The notes: generated from the letters alone by a model not told the origin. Shown: positions 33,228 to 42,429, counted from the stretch's first letter. The stretch: 64,000 nt of DNA from Streptomyces coacervatus (GCF_029223485.1 NZ_JARHTP010000030.1:40480-104479), one strand, 5' to 3'. Program-made: numbers and translations.

Positions 33228-34247
33228 TCAACCTGCAAACGCCACCCCGAACGCCCCCGAACTCTGCTTCACCCCACTGCAGTTGGTCGCAGCGTCGTCA
33301 TTCCCCGAACTCCCGGCCGAACACTGCCGATCCCGGAACGTCGACCACATCGACACCCAAGCGATCCCCTTCTCAAGGGAAAACTCCCGCACCTGCGCCG
33401 CGTCGGACAGCGTGAACGTCTCGTTGTCGATGTCGTTCACGCCGATCATCGAGGTGAGCGCCATGCCCTGCCAGGCGCCCGCGTCGGACAGGCCGAACAC
33501 CTTCTTCAGCTGGGTGTGGGCGGCCTTGGCCGAGGTGAGGGCGTAGTCGCCCATGTCGCCCGTGTACGACTCGCCGTAATTCATGGTCATGAGGTTGACC
33601 GTGGAGACCTGGACGTCGTACTTGTTCGCGGATTCGAGCAGCGCCAGGCTGTCGGAGTCCAGGCCGGACGGCATGACCGGGAGGGTGAAGGAGACCTCCA
33701 GATCGCTGCGCTCCTTCTGCAGCAGGGCTATCGCCTCCGAGCGCAGGGCGACCGAGTCGGAGTCGGTCAGTTCGTCGCCCTCGATGTCGAAGTCGGCCTG
33801 CGTGGAATCGGCCGCGTCCAGTGCCTTGGCATAGGCGGCGGCCAGCTTGGAGGCGCTGGCGCAGGTGGACGCCAACTCCTTGCCGGAGGCCCCGCCGAAG
33901 GAGACGCGGACGGTGGCGCCGTCCTCCTTGAGCTGCGAAATCCGGGACTTCACCGTCGAGTTGGCCAGGGCGTACTCGTCGTTCCACTTCGGTGTGCAGT
34001 CGCTGCCGTCGGAGATCACGAAGGCCAGGTTGTACGTCGAGGGGGAGCCGCTGGAGTCGCTGTCGGAGGCCTCCGTGGCGCTCACGTACGGGGCGTACGA
34101 CGTGGAGGAAGCACTGCTTGAAGCACTGCTGCTCTGCTCAGGCTCCGGGGCCGCGTCCGACGTGCTGCCGGAGCCCGCCGAACAGCCCGCCGTGGCCAGG
34201 GCAAACAGGAAAGTGAACCCGGCCAGCGGCTTCCGGAAACTCGGCAT
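33228..34247 (-). CDS. Lipoprotein with GH18 chitinase-like catalytic motif
   Basis: The 339-residue protein begins with a lipoprotein signal (KPLAGFTFLFALATAGC, lipidated Cys22), then a Ser/Asp-rich linker (about 25-70). The catalytic body has DFDIE at 152-156, the DxDxE motif of family 18 glycosidases with Glu156 as proton donor, and VSTVNLMTMNYGES. It would act at the cell surface on chitin or a related GlcNAc polymer. The domain is small for GH18, so activity is likely but not certain. ATG 34247 has GAGAGCGGG upstream. Confidence 0.78.
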   Translation of the reverse strand: MPSFRKPLAGFTFLFALATAGCSAGSGSTSDAAPEPEQSSSASSSASSTSYAPYVSATEASDSDSSGSPSTYNLAFVISDGSDCTPKWNDEYALANSTVKSRISQLKEDGATVRVSFGGASGKELASTCASASKLAAAYAKALDAADSTQADFDIEGDELTDSDSVALRSEAIALLQKERSDLEVSFTLPVMPSGLDSDSLALLESANKYDVQVSTVNLMTMNYGESYTGDMGDYALTSAKAAHTQLKKVFGLSDAGAWQGMALTSMIGVNDIDNETFTLSDAAQVREFSLEKGIAWVSMWSTFRDRQCSAGSSGNDDAATNCSGVKQSSGAFGVAFAG

Positions 34248-34562
34248 TCGTATGTACCCGCTCTCGTGTAAGTTTCGTGATTTCTGTCTCAGGCGTGAAA
34301 CAAAGTCTCATTCGAAAGGGAAACGTCTCACACGGAGCCCGTGTTCATGAAGACGGCTGATACACAGGAAATACACGGGACGGATCGTATGAATCGGTCT
34401 TTCCGGACCGATTAAATGGGGCATTCGATGCGTTCCCCCTAATCGTGAGCTGCGCAGGAATTCATGGGATTCCACAGGTAAGAGACAGGTTAAGGCGTTT
34501 CTCATATGCGCCTCACAAGAAGACTGGCCCGGGTCACATAAAGGCTGCCTAATGTCTGGGGA
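34248..34562. other. 315-bp AT-richer intergenic region with an 8-bp inverted repeat
   Basis: The gap separates the divergent GH18-like gene and the small membrane protein at 34563. AATCGGTC (34392-34399) and GACCGATT (34406-34413) form a perfect 8-bp inverted repeat with a 6-nt loop. There is no T-run, so it looks like an operator rather than a terminator. No coding frame here is convincing. Confidence 0.45.
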
Positions 34563-34973
34563 ATGCATTCCGAGCCTGCCATCGAAAACCGAGCGACCTC
34601 ACGTGGTCGCCGCCGCAAACGCGGCAACGGGTCCGTCGAGGGGCCCGTGTTCGTTGACAACTCCGGGCGCCGTTCCAAGCTGCTGCGCCGGATCGGTCTC
34701 CTCGCCGGCGTCCTGTGTCTCGGGTACGCCGTCGTCCTGGGCCTGGCCTTCATGGGCATCGGCACCGCGACCCCGTCCTCGCTGCTGCCCTTCGCGGGCG
34801 GCGGCCCGGCCGGCGCCCGCAACTCCGGCCCCGGCGGCGCCGTGCCGCAGGGCGGCACCGGCACCCCGCCCGTGAAGCCCAGCGGCACCCCGCCCACGGG
34901 CACCTCCACCGGCGAGCCGCCGAGCTCCGCCCCGTCCGTGTCCGCCTCCGCGTCGGCCACCGCGGCCGACTGA
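34563..34973 (+). CDS. Small single-pass membrane protein of unknown function
   Basis: The 136-residue protein has a basic N-terminus (ATSRGRRRKRGNGS), one helix (about residues 43-66, LIGLLAG-like) and a Gly/Pro/Ser/Thr-rich tail of about 60 residues outside the cell. It lies 19 bp before the deacetylase/glycosyltransferase gene and is probably in its operon. Its topology resembles accessory proteins of exopolysaccharide synthases, but I do not recognise the family. Confidence 0.6.
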   Translation: MHSEPAIENRATSRGRRRKRGNGSVEGPVFVDNSGRRSKLLRRIGLLAGVLCLGYAVVLGLAFMGIGTATPSSLLPFAGGGPAGARNSGPGGAVPQGGTGTPPVKPSGTPPTGTSTGEPPSSAPSVSASASATAAD

Positions 34974-34992
34974 CCGGAACGCAGCCAGACTT

Positions 34993-37338
34993 ATGACGAC
35001 AACCACCTCCCGCGGCCGCCGCCGCGCACCCACCCGTATGCAGCGGGCGGCGGGCAAGGCCGCGGCGCTGCAGAAGCCGCGAGTCATCCTCGCCCTGCTG
35101 TTCCTGCTCGGGCTCACCAGCGTGATGCTGCTCGACGGTTATCTGCGCGCCGAGGTCGGCGGCGACCAGCGCGTACGCACCGGGGCCAGCTCCAGCAAGG
35201 TACCCGACAAGATCCTCGACGGCGGGCCGATCCTCAGCTTCCGGGGCGGCCGGGCCACGACGGTCTCGGTGCCGAACAAGACCATCGCCCTCACCTTCGA
35301 CGACGGCCCGAACCCCACCTACACGCCCGCGGTCCTCAAGATCCTCCAGGAGAACGACGTCCCGGCCACGTTCTTCCTGGTCGGCTCGATGATCTCGCGC
35401 TACCCGGGCATCGTGAAGGACATGGTCGAGCAGGGCAACGAGGTGGGCATCCACACCTTCACCCACGTCGACCTCTCCTACCAGAGCGACGCCCGCGTCA
35501 ACCGTGAGATGCAGCAGACCCAGCTCGCGCTCGCGGGCGCGGCCGGCATCACGACCACGCTGTTCCGGGCGCCGTACTCCTCGGAGACGGACGCCATCGA
35601 CAACTACAGCTGGCCCGTCTACAAGAAGCTCGGCCAGGACGGCTACACCAGCGTCTTCGTCGACACCGACAGCGACGACTGGAAGAAGCCGGGCGTCTCG
35701 AAGATCGTCAACTGGGCCACGCCCAAGGGGACTTCGGGTGCGTCGGTCCTCATGCACGACGCGGGCGGCGACCGTGAGCAGACGGTCAAGGCTCTGCCCA
35801 CCTACATCAAGAAGATGAAGGCGAAGGGCTACACCTTCACCACCATCAGCGGCGTCATCGAGAAGCAGAACGCAAGCAACCGGCAGTCGGCGGGTCAGCA
35901 GACCGGCGCGCCTGCGGGCAGCGGGCAGACGGGCGCCCCCGCGGGGACCGGTGCCGCGGGTGCCACGGGAGAGCAGCCCGCCGTCGATTCCAACGGGCAG
36001 GCCGCGCAGGGCGGTTCGGGTTCCGCCCGGCTCCAGGCCGCACACCGCACGGCCACCGGCGCGATCCTCTACGAGGGCAAGGCGCTCATCGTGGCCGTGG
36101 CCGTCGCCGAGTACGCGCTGCCGGTGCTCTCGGTCGGGCTGATGGTCGTGGGCGTGGCCGTCATGGGCCGCTTCGGGATGATGGTGATCCTCGCCCGCCG
36201 GCACTACAGACAGCGCAACAAACGCCGGTTCAGCTGGGGAGCGCCGGTCACCCGGCCGGTGAGCGTGATCGTCCCGGCGTACAACGAGAAGGAGTGCATC
36301 GCCAACACGCTCGAGTCGCTGGCACAGTCCACCCATCCGATCGAGGTCATCGTGGTCGACGACGGCTCGACGGACGGCACGTCCGAGATCGCGCGTGAGG
36401 CGGCCCGCTCCCTGGGCATGACGAACGTCCGGGTCATCCGCCAGGAGAACGCCGGTAAGCCCGCCGCCCTCAACAACGGTGTGCGCAGCGCCAGTTACGA
36501 CATCGTCGTGATGATGGACGGCGACACCGTCTTCGAGGCGGACACCGTACGAGAGCTGGTGCAGCCCTTCGCGGACCCCGAGGTCGGCGCGGTCGCCGGC
36601 AACGCCAAGGTCGGCAACCGCAACACGGTCATCGGCGCCTGGCAGCACATCGAGTACGTGATGGGCTTCAACCTCGACCGCCGCATGTACGACCTGCTGC
36701 GCTGCATGCCCACCATCCCGGGCGCGATCGGCGCATTCCGCCGCGAGGCGGTGCTGCAGGTCGGCGGGATGAGCGAGGACACCCTCGCCGAGGACACCGA
36801 CATCACCATCGCCATGCACCGCGAGGGCTGGCGGGTCGTCTACCAGGAGCACGCCAGGGCCTGGACGGAGGCGCCGGGTTCGCTCAAGCAGCTGTGGTCG
36901 CAGCGCTACCGCTGGTCTTACGGCACCATGCAGGCGCTGTGGAAGCACCGCAAGTCCCTCACGGACAAGGGACCTTCGGGCCGCTTCGGCCGGGTGGGCA
37001 TGCCCCTGGTCGTCATCTTCCAGATCATCACGCCGGTCTTCGCCCCGCTCATCGACGTGTTCACCGTCTACTCGATGATCTTCGTCGACTTCACGGCGGC
37101 GCTGCTCGCGTGGCTCGCGGTGCTCGGGGTCCAACTCCTGTGCGCGGCGTACGCGTTCCGCCTGGACCGCGAGAAGTACCGGTACCTGCTGATGATGCCG
37201 CTGCAGCAACTGGCCTACCGCCAGATGATGTACCTGGTCCTCATCCACTCCTGCATCACGGCCCTCACGGGCGGCCGCCTGCGCTGGCAGAAGCTGAAGC
37301 GGACCGGCGAGGTCGGGACTCCGGCGGGGGTGAGCTGA
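34993..37338 (+). CDS. Bifunctional polysaccharide deacetylase / family 2 glycosyltransferase
   Basis: The 781-residue membrane protein has an N-terminal helix (about 31-48), then a NodB deacetylase domain (about 95-300) with TFDDGP, HTFTH and LFRAPYS. After a Gly/Gln linker comes a GT2 processive synthase domain (about 415-660) with VVDDGSTDGT, DGDT, LAEDTD and QRYRW. C-terminal helices form the translocation channel. The layout resembles MatB of Streptomyces, which makes a poly-N-acetylglucosamine-like matrix polymer. The next gene, an acyltransferase, may modify the same glycan. Confidence 0.87.
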   Translation: MTTTTSRGRRRAPTRMQRAAGKAAALQKPRVILALLFLLGLTSVMLLDGYLRAEVGGDQRVRTGASSSKVPDKILDGGPILSFRGGRATTVSVPNKTIALTFDDGPNPTYTPAVLKILQENDVPATFFLVGSMISRYPGIVKDMVEQGNEVGIHTFTHVDLSYQSDARVNREMQQTQLALAGAAGITTTLFRAPYSSETDAIDNYSWPVYKKLGQDGYTSVFVDTDSDDWKKPGVSKIVNWATPKGTSGASVLMHDAGGDREQTVKALPTYIKKMKAKGYTFTTISGVIEKQNASNRQSAGQQTGAPAGSGQTGAPAGTGAAGATGEQPAVDSNGQAAQGGSGSARLQAAHRTATGAILYEGKALIVAVAVAEYALPVLSVGLMVVGVAVMGRFGMMVILARRHYRQRNKRRFSWGAPVTRPVSVIVPAYNEKECIANTLESLAQSTHPIEVIVVDDGSTDGTSEIAREAARSLGMTNVRVIRQENAGKPAALNNGVRSASYDIVVMMDGDTVFEADTVRELVQPFADPEVGAVAGNAKVGNRNTVIGAWQHIEYVMGFNLDRRMYDLLRCMPTIPGAIGAFRREAVLQVGGMSEDTLAEDTDITIAMHREGWRVVYQEHARAWTEAPGSLKQLWSQRYRWSYGTMQALWKHRKSLTDKGPSGRFGRVGMPLVVIFQIITPVFAPLIDVFTVYSMIFVDFTAALLAWLAVLGVQLLCAAYAFRLDREKYRYLLMMPLQQLAYRQMMYLVLIHSCITALTGGRLRWQKLKRTGEVGTPAGVS

Positions 37339-37339
37339 G

Positions 37340-38542
37340 ATGGGTTCACACCGAAGGGGGGCGCCTCTTCCCGCCGTAGACCCCGCTGTCCCCGCTGTCC
37401 CGGCTGTGGGCAGTCGTTCCGCAGGGCGGAACGGGTGGGCACAGCCCCCAGCGCCGGGCACGGCTGAAACCGGCGGTACGGAAGCCGACCCCTCGCCCCC
37501 GCCCAAGCCCCCCGCAAGGGACCGCTACTTCGACACCCTCCGTGCCGTAGCGCTCATAAGGGTCGTCACCTACCACACCTTCGGCTGGGCCTGGGCAGGC
37601 ATGGTCTTCCCCTCCATGGGGATCATGTTCGCCCTGGCCGGCACCCTGATGGCGAAGTCGCTGGAGCGCCCGGCGCTCAAGGTGATCAAGAGCCGTATGC
37701 GCCGGCTGCTGCCCCCGTTCTGGTTCTGGGGCTTGTTCGTGGTCCTCGCGATGCTGATCCACGGCTGGATGCCGGGCTGGCAGATCGTCTACTGGGTCGT
37801 GCCGCTCGGCGACCCGCCGGGCAATGCGTGGGGCATGCAGGCCTGGGAGATCCTCTGGTATCTGCGGACGTACCTCTGGTTCGTGCTCCTCTCACCGCTC
37901 CTGCTGAGGGTCTTCCGCCTGGCCCCTGTGGCGGTCCTGTTCCTCTCCCTCGCCCCGATCCTGGTCCTGCACTTCCTCTGGGAGCCCCCGGACAACCGCT
38001 TCGGCAGCGCCCTGACCGACCTCGCGACGTTCCTCTTCTGCTGGATCCTCGGCTTTGCGCACCGCGACGGCGTCCTGCAGCGGATGAAGCCGGCCCTGGT
38101 CGTGGTGCTCTCCGTCGGCGCGGTCGTCTACGGCGGCTGGTACGCCTTCACACACCAGCAGGAGACGGGCTCGTACGACCTCGACGACATCCCGCTCGCC
38201 CAGGCCTTCTGGTCGGCCGGTTACGTCATGCTGCTGATGTGGGCGAAGGCCTGCTTCCGCATCGACTTCGCCTGGCTGACCCGCTTCCGGCGCACCGACC
38301 GGATCGTCACGATCTTCAACGCCCGCGCCGTGACGCTCTATCTCTGGCACGAGATCGCGCTGGTCCTGGCCGTCCCGCTGATCGACCAGTTCTGGAACGT
38401 GCCCGCGTTCGAGAAGTGGCTGCCGCTGGAGAGCCAGTGGTTCATGTTCGGCATCGGCTGGATCCTGATCGCCGTGTTCATCGTGCTGTGCGGTTGGGTG
38501 GAGGACGTGGCCGCGAAGAAGAAGCCCAGACTCGTTCCGTGA
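37340..38542 (+). CDS. Acyltransferase-3 family membrane acyltransferase
   Basis: The 400-residue protein has about ten helices after a Pro/Ala-rich N-terminus of about 60 residues. The family motif RYFDTLRAVALIRVVTYHTF (about 61-80) includes the conserved His. Such enzymes O-acylate polysaccharides or lipids in the membrane. ATG 37340 follows the deacetylase/glycosyltransferase stop by 1 bp, so they are coupled, and it probably decorates that polymer. Confidence 0.83.
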   Translation: MGSHRRGAPLPAVDPAVPAVPAVGSRSAGRNGWAQPPAPGTAETGGTEADPSPPPKPPARDRYFDTLRAVALIRVVTYHTFGWAWAGMVFPSMGIMFALAGTLMAKSLERPALKVIKSRMRRLLPPFWFWGLFVVLAMLIHGWMPGWQIVYWVVPLGDPPGNAWGMQAWEILWYLRTYLWFVLLSPLLLRVFRLAPVAVLFLSLAPILVLHFLWEPPDNRFGSALTDLATFLFCWILGFAHRDGVLQRMKPALVVVLSVGAVVYGGWYAFTHQQETGSYDLDDIPLAQAFWSAGYVMLLMWAKACFRIDFAWLTRFRRTDRIVTIFNARAVTLYLWHEIALVLAVPLIDQFWNVPAFEKWLPLESQWFMFGIGWILIAVFIVLCGWVEDVAAKKKPRLVP

Positions 38543-38565
38543 GGGCGGGCTGCAACAATGGCGAG

Positions 38566-39258
38566 GTGACCCGCGCTTCCCTGAACAAGCAGCCGCACGA
38601 AGTCGCCTCGATGTTCGACGACGTGGCGGAACGGTACGACCTGACGAACGACGTGCTGTCGCTCGGCCAGGACCGGGTGTGGCGCAAGGAGGTGGCCCGG
38701 GCGGTCGACGCCCGGCCCGCGCAGAAGATCCTGGACCTGGCCGCCGGCACGGCGACGTCCTCGCTGCCCTTCGCCCGCACGGGCGCGTATGTCGTCCCCT
38801 GCGACTTCTCCCTCGGCATGCTCCAGGTCGGCAAGAAGAAGCACCCCTGGCTGCCGCTGACGGCGGGCGACGCGACGAGGCTGCCGTTCAAGGACGACAC
38901 CTTCGACGCCGTCACGATCTCCTTCGGGCTGCGCAATGTGCAGGACTTCGACGCCGGCCTGCGTGAGATGTACCGGGTGACCAAGCCCGGCGGCCGGGTC
39001 GTGATCTGCGAGTTCTCGCACCCGACCTGGGCGCCTTTCCGCACCGTCTACACCGAGTACCTGATGCGCGCCCTGCCGCCGGTCGCCCGCGCGGTCTCCT
39101 CGAACCCCGACGCCTACGTCTACCTCGCCGAGTCCATCCGTGCCTGGCCCGACCAGCCCGCGCTGGCCGAGCACCTGCAGAAGGCCGGCTGGTCGAAGGT
39201 GGCATGGCGCAACCTCACGGGCGGGGTCGTGGCCCTGCACCGTGGGTTCAAGAGCTGA
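38566..39258 (+). CDS. menG: Demethylmenaquinone methyltransferase
   Basis: The 230-residue UbiE/MenG-type SAM enzyme has the family motifs MFDDVAERYDLTNDVLSLGQ (residues 16-35), LDLAAGTAT (57-65) and ISFGLRNVQDFDAGL. It methylates demethylmenaquinone to menaquinone, the last ring step. GTG 38566 follows AACAAT by 6 nt, suggesting a leaderless transcript. The stop codon is in a 14-bp tandem repeat. It links the mqn genes in this window with the complex I operon that uses menaquinone. Confidence 0.9.
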   Translation: MTRASLNKQPHEVASMFDDVAERYDLTNDVLSLGQDRVWRKEVARAVDARPAQKILDLAAGTATSSLPFARTGAYVVPCDFSLGMLQVGKKKHPWLPLTAGDATRLPFKDDTFDAVTISFGLRNVQDFDAGLREMYRVTKPGGRVVICEFSHPTWAPFRTVYTEYLMRALPPVARAVSSNPDAYVYLAESIRAWPDQPALAEHLQKAGWSKVAWRNLTGGVVALHRGFKS

Positions 39259-39331
39259 CGCTCAGCGGCTCACATTCAAGGGCTGATGCTCAAGAGCCGA
39301 CGCTCAAGAGCTCACGTTCAAGCGGAGCTGA
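39248..39331. repeat. 14-bp tandem repeat, about six units, spanning the menG stop
   Basis: Units with the consensus TCAAGAGCTGACGC start at 39248, 39262, 39276, 39290 and 39304, with a partial unit at 39318. The array runs from the last codons of menG to the last codons of the convergent PASTA gene, whose stop codon (39318-39320) begins the final unit. Confidence 0.75.
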
Positions 39332-39662
39332 TGACGTACGGGTCGCCCGGCTCGTCTAGCTCACGCTGCAGCCCGCCCGAGGGTGGCCTGGGGATCCGCG
39401 GCTCGCGCACGCCTCCGCCGCCTTCTCCCTCGCCGAAGTCGAACCACACGTAGATCACGGAGTCCCGGGGCACCTCGGCATTGGGCTGCGGGTACTGCCG
39501 TACGACGTACTCGACCACGGTCTGGTGGAAGTCGGGCCGGTCCGGCGCATTCAGGAAGAGGCCGGTCGCCTCGGCAGTCTTGCGCGCGTCCATGGCCATC
39601 AGTCCGACAAGCCGTGGTACGCGCACTTCGGGTGTTTTGGGTGTTATTCGCACAGATGTCAC
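39318..39662 (-). CDS. PASTA-domain protein
   Basis: The 114-residue protein has one PASTA-like domain (VRVPRLVGLMAMDARKTAEA, about residues 13-75, ending VIYVWFDFG) and a short Gly/Pro-rich tail. PASTA domains bind peptidoglycan fragments or beta-lactams when outside the cell; no signal peptide or helix is seen here, so its location is unclear. The start is GTG 39662. Its last codons lie in the 14-bp tandem repeat shared with menG. Confidence 0.72.
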   Translation of the reverse strand: MTSVRITPKTPEVRVPRLVGLMAMDARKTAEATGLFLNAPDRPDFHQTVVEYVVRQYPQPNAEVPRDSVIYVWFDFGEGEGGGGVREPRIPRPPSGGLQRELDEPGDPYVISSA

Positions 39663-39759
39663 CCCCAGCGGTACTGGAAGGGTAACCGCCCGGGGGTGTC
39701 GACCGGAAGCGCCAAGTGTCTTTCTGTAGCAGTCGGTTACTCTGCGTAATTTTTCTGGA

Positions 39760-40266
39760 TCACAGGTCCAGCCGGTAGCAGTGCCCTTTCCGCTGCGAGG
39801 CCGGCGTCGTGAAGACCTCGGCGAGGCGCATGCCCAGCCGCCGCGTCACCGCGATCGACCGCTCGTTGCCCGCCAGCACCATCGCCACCACGCTCGGCAC
39901 CTCCGCCGCCCGCAGCCGCTCCAGCGTCATCTGCGCGGCCGCGGTGGCGTACCCCTTGCCCCAGAACTCCCGCCCGAGCCGCCACCCGATCTCGATCTCG
40001 CCCTTGGGCCCCCAGTCCTGCGGCCAGGGCTGCGCTCCGGTGAACCCGACGGCCCGCCCGGTCTCGTCGACCATGGTCCACAGGCAGAAACCGAGCTCCG
40101 CGTCGTGCCGCCGCTGGCGCGCGGTGAGCTCCTCGTAGACGGAGAGGGCCGCCGGCCTGCCGCCGTGGAACTCCATGACATCCGGGTCGTCGAAGAGCCG
40201 GTGCCAGGCGACCGCGTCCTCGTCGGTGGGGACGCGCAGCCGTACTACGGGGAGAGCTCGGTTCAC
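39760..40266 (-). CDS. GNAT-family acetyltransferase (RimJ/RimL type)
   Basis: The 168-residue protein has the GNAT motif EIEIGWRLGREFWGKGYATA (about residues 89-108) and GNERSIAVTRRLGM, a pattern of the RimJ/RimL subgroup that acetylates protein N-termini or small amines. GTG 40266 has GAAGGG 8 nt upstream. The divergent gene is the GGR-type oxidoreductase, whose start is 99 bp away. Confidence 0.83.
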   Translation of the reverse strand: MNRALPVVRLRVPTDEDAVAWHRLFDDPDVMEFHGGRPAALSVYEELTARQRRHDAELGFCLWTMVDETGRAVGFTGAQPWPQDWGPKGEIEIGWRLGREFWGKGYATAAAQMTLERLRAAEVPSVVAMVLAGNERSIAVTRRLGMRLAEVFTTPASQRKGHCYRLDL

Positions 40267-40365
40267 GAGGGCAGCCCTTCAGCCGGGTGATCAATTCTGC
40301 TGAATAGACTGCCTGTGTCCAGTGCCGCTCGGCACAGAGATTTTCGAACTTGGGGAGATCCCGCC

Positions 40366-41682
40366 GTGACCGTCGTGACCGAGCCCCACTCCGAGCCCTC
40401 CCCCGAGCCCTTCTCCGAGAACACCGCCGATGTGATCGTCGTGGGCGCGGGCCCGGCCGGCTCCACGACGGCGTACCACCTCGCCAAGTCCGGCCTCGAC
40501 GTGCTCCTGCTGGAGAAGACCGAGTTCCCGCGCGAGAAGGTCTGCGGAGACGGCCTGACCCCGCGCGCCACCAAACAGCTCGTGGCGATGGGCATCGACA
40601 TCTCCGAGGAGGCCGGCTGGCTGCGCAACAAGGGTCTGCGCATCATCGGCGGCGGCGTCCGCCTCCAGCTGGACTGGCCGGATCTCGCCTCCTTCCCGGA
40701 CTACGGCCTCGTCCGCAAGCGCGACGACTTCGACGAGCAGCTCGCCCGCAACGCCCAGAAGGCGGGCGCCCGGCTCTTCGAGCGCTGCAACGTCGGCGCC
40801 CCGATCATCGACGACCGCACCGGCCGTATCACCGGCGTCCACGCCAAGCTCGGCGAGGAGAAGCGCGAAGTCACCTTCCATGCCCCGCTGGTGGTCGCCG
40901 CCGACGGCAACTCGACCCGCCTCTCGCTGGCCATGGGCCTGCACCGCCGCGAGGACCGCCCGATGGGCGTCGCGGTCCGCACGTATTTCGAGTCGCCCCG
41001 CCACGAGGACGACTACCTGGAGTCCTGGCTGGAACTCTGGGACCGCCGGGGCCCCCAGGACCGCCTGCTCCCCGGCTACGGCTGGATCTTCGGCATGGGC
41101 GACGGCACGTCCAACGTGGGCCTGGGAGTCCTGAACACCTCGGACTCCTTCAAGGAGCTGGACTGGCGCGAGGTCCTGAAGGCCTGGTGCGCCTCCATGC
41201 CCGAGGACTGGGGCTACACCCCGGACAACATGACCGGGCCCATCCGCGGCGCAGCCCTCCCGATGGCCTTCAACCGCCAGCCCCACTACACGCGCGGGCT
41301 GCTCCTCGTCGGCGACGCCGGCGGCCTGGTGAACCCCTTCAACGGCGAGGGCATCGCCTACGCCATGGAATCCGGCCAGCTCGCCGCCGACGTCATCGTC
41401 CAGGCCCACGCCCGCCCGACGCCCGCGAGCCGCGAACTGGCCCTCCAGCGCTACCCGCGCATCCTCAAGGACACCTACGGCGGCTACTACACGCTCGGCC
41501 GCGCCTTCGTGAAGCTCATCGGCAACCCGAAGGTCATGAAGATCGCGGCCCAGCGCGGCCTGACCCACCCCATGCTGATGAAGTTCACCCTGAAGCTCCT
41601 GGCGAACCTCACGGACCCGACCGGCGGCGACGCCATGGACCGGATCATCAACGGACTGAGCAAGGTGGCCCCGAAGGCGTGA
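40366..41682 (+). CDS. Geranylgeranyl reductase-family FAD oxidoreductase, candidate menaquinone reductase
   Basis: The 438-residue protein has the FAD-binding GAGPAG (27-32), Glu50 for the ribose and the family motif FPREKVCGDGLTPRA (about 54-68) with Cys60. A second FAD motif LLLVGDAGGLVNPFNGEGIA is near 316-335. The GGR family saturates isoprenoid double bonds. In Mycobacterium the homologue MenJ acts on menaquinone and lies near menG, as here. GTG 40366 has GGGGAG 8 nt upstream; the earlier GTG at 40315 does not. Confidence 0.82.
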   Translation: MTVVTEPHSEPSPEPFSENTADVIVVGAGPAGSTTAYHLAKSGLDVLLLEKTEFPREKVCGDGLTPRATKQLVAMGIDISEEAGWLRNKGLRIIGGGVRLQLDWPDLASFPDYGLVRKRDDFDEQLARNAQKAGARLFERCNVGAPIIDDRTGRITGVHAKLGEEKREVTFHAPLVVAADGNSTRLSLAMGLHRREDRPMGVAVRTYFESPRHEDDYLESWLELWDRRGPQDRLLPGYGWIFGMGDGTSNVGLGVLNTSDSFKELDWREVLKAWCASMPEDWGYTPDNMTGPIRGAALPMAFNRQPHYTRGLLLVGDAGGLVNPFNGEGIAYAMESGQLAADVIVQAHARPTPASRELALQRYPRILKDTYGGYYTLGRAFVKLIGNPKVMKIAAQRGLTHPMLMKFTLKLLANLTDPTGGDAMDRIINGLSKVAPKA

Positions 41683-41712
41683 GCCCTGACAGGCCTCAGG
41701 GGCCGTCCGGCC

Positions 41713-42339
41713 CTAACCCTTCAGGGCCTCCAGGTTGGCGGCCCGGCGCGCGAACACCTCGTCGCGCCGGTCCGCCACCTGCCTGAGCGCGTCCTTGCGC
41801 TCCCGCTTGGAGAGCCGGTCAAGGTAGACCTGCCCGTTCACGTGGTCCGTCTCATGGGCCAGGCAGCGCGCGAAGTACCCGGTCCCCTCGATGACCAGCG
41901 GCTCCCCGTCCTTGTCCAGCCCCCGCACCACGGCCCGGTCCGGACGCGGTACGTCCATCACGGCGCCCGGCACCGACAGGCACCCCTCGCTCTCGTCGAG
42001 CAGCCGGCGCCCGGCGGGGGCGAGCGGGTCGAGCACCGGGTTGACGATGTGCCCGACGTGCCGCGCCCCGTCGTCGTCCGGGCAGTCGTACACGAACAGG
42101 CGCAGATCGACGCCTACTTGGTTCGCCGCGAGCCCGGCTCCCTCGGCGATGTACATGGTCAGGAACATGTCGTCGATGAGCGCGGCGAGGTCCGGCCCGA
42201 ACTCGGTGACGTCCCTGCACGGCTTGTGCAGGACCTCCTCCCCGACCTCGGTGACGCGCCGCACCTTCCCACCCCGGGCCTCCGGCGCGAGCTGCGGATA
42301 CGAGTCGACGGGCCTTCCCTGTACGAACACGCTGGGCAT
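41713..42339 (-). CDS. def: Peptide deformylase
   Basis: The 208-residue metalloenzyme has the three PDF motifs: GAGLAANQ (67-74), EGCLS (118-122) and HETDH (162-166). It removes formyl groups from new proteins. The third motif is HEXDH as expected, so the enzyme should be active. ATG 42339 has AAGGAGA upstream. An N-terminal extension of about 30 residues precedes the usual start. It converges with the GGR-type gene. Confidence 0.9.
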   Translation of the reverse strand: MPSVFVQGRPVDSYPQLAPEARGGKVRRVTEVGEEVLHKPCRDVTEFGPDLAALIDDMFLTMYIAEGAGLAANQVGVDLRLFVYDCPDDDGARHVGHIVNPVLDPLAPAGRRLLDESEGCLSVPGAVMDVPRPDRAVVRGLDKDGEPLVIEGTGYFARCLAHETDHVNGQVYLDRLSKRERKDALRQVADRRDEVFARRAANLEALKG

Positions 42340-42429
42340 GTCTGTGTCTCCTTGTGATTGTGAGGATGCTGTGGGTGGCGGGAAAACGGGGTTCCGGCCT
42401 GCGAAGCCCCTCCCTACCCTCCGGTATTC

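Noticed and set aside
33178..33230. Terminator hairpin between the convergent amidohydrolase-like and GH18-like genes
   Set aside because: The GC-rich sequence there is the dispersed repeat. It does not give a strong stem with a T-run.
34308..34568. 86-codon minus-strand frame in the GH18/exopolysaccharide gap
   Set aside because: Codon usage is not that of a Streptomyces gene, and it covers the divergent promoter region.
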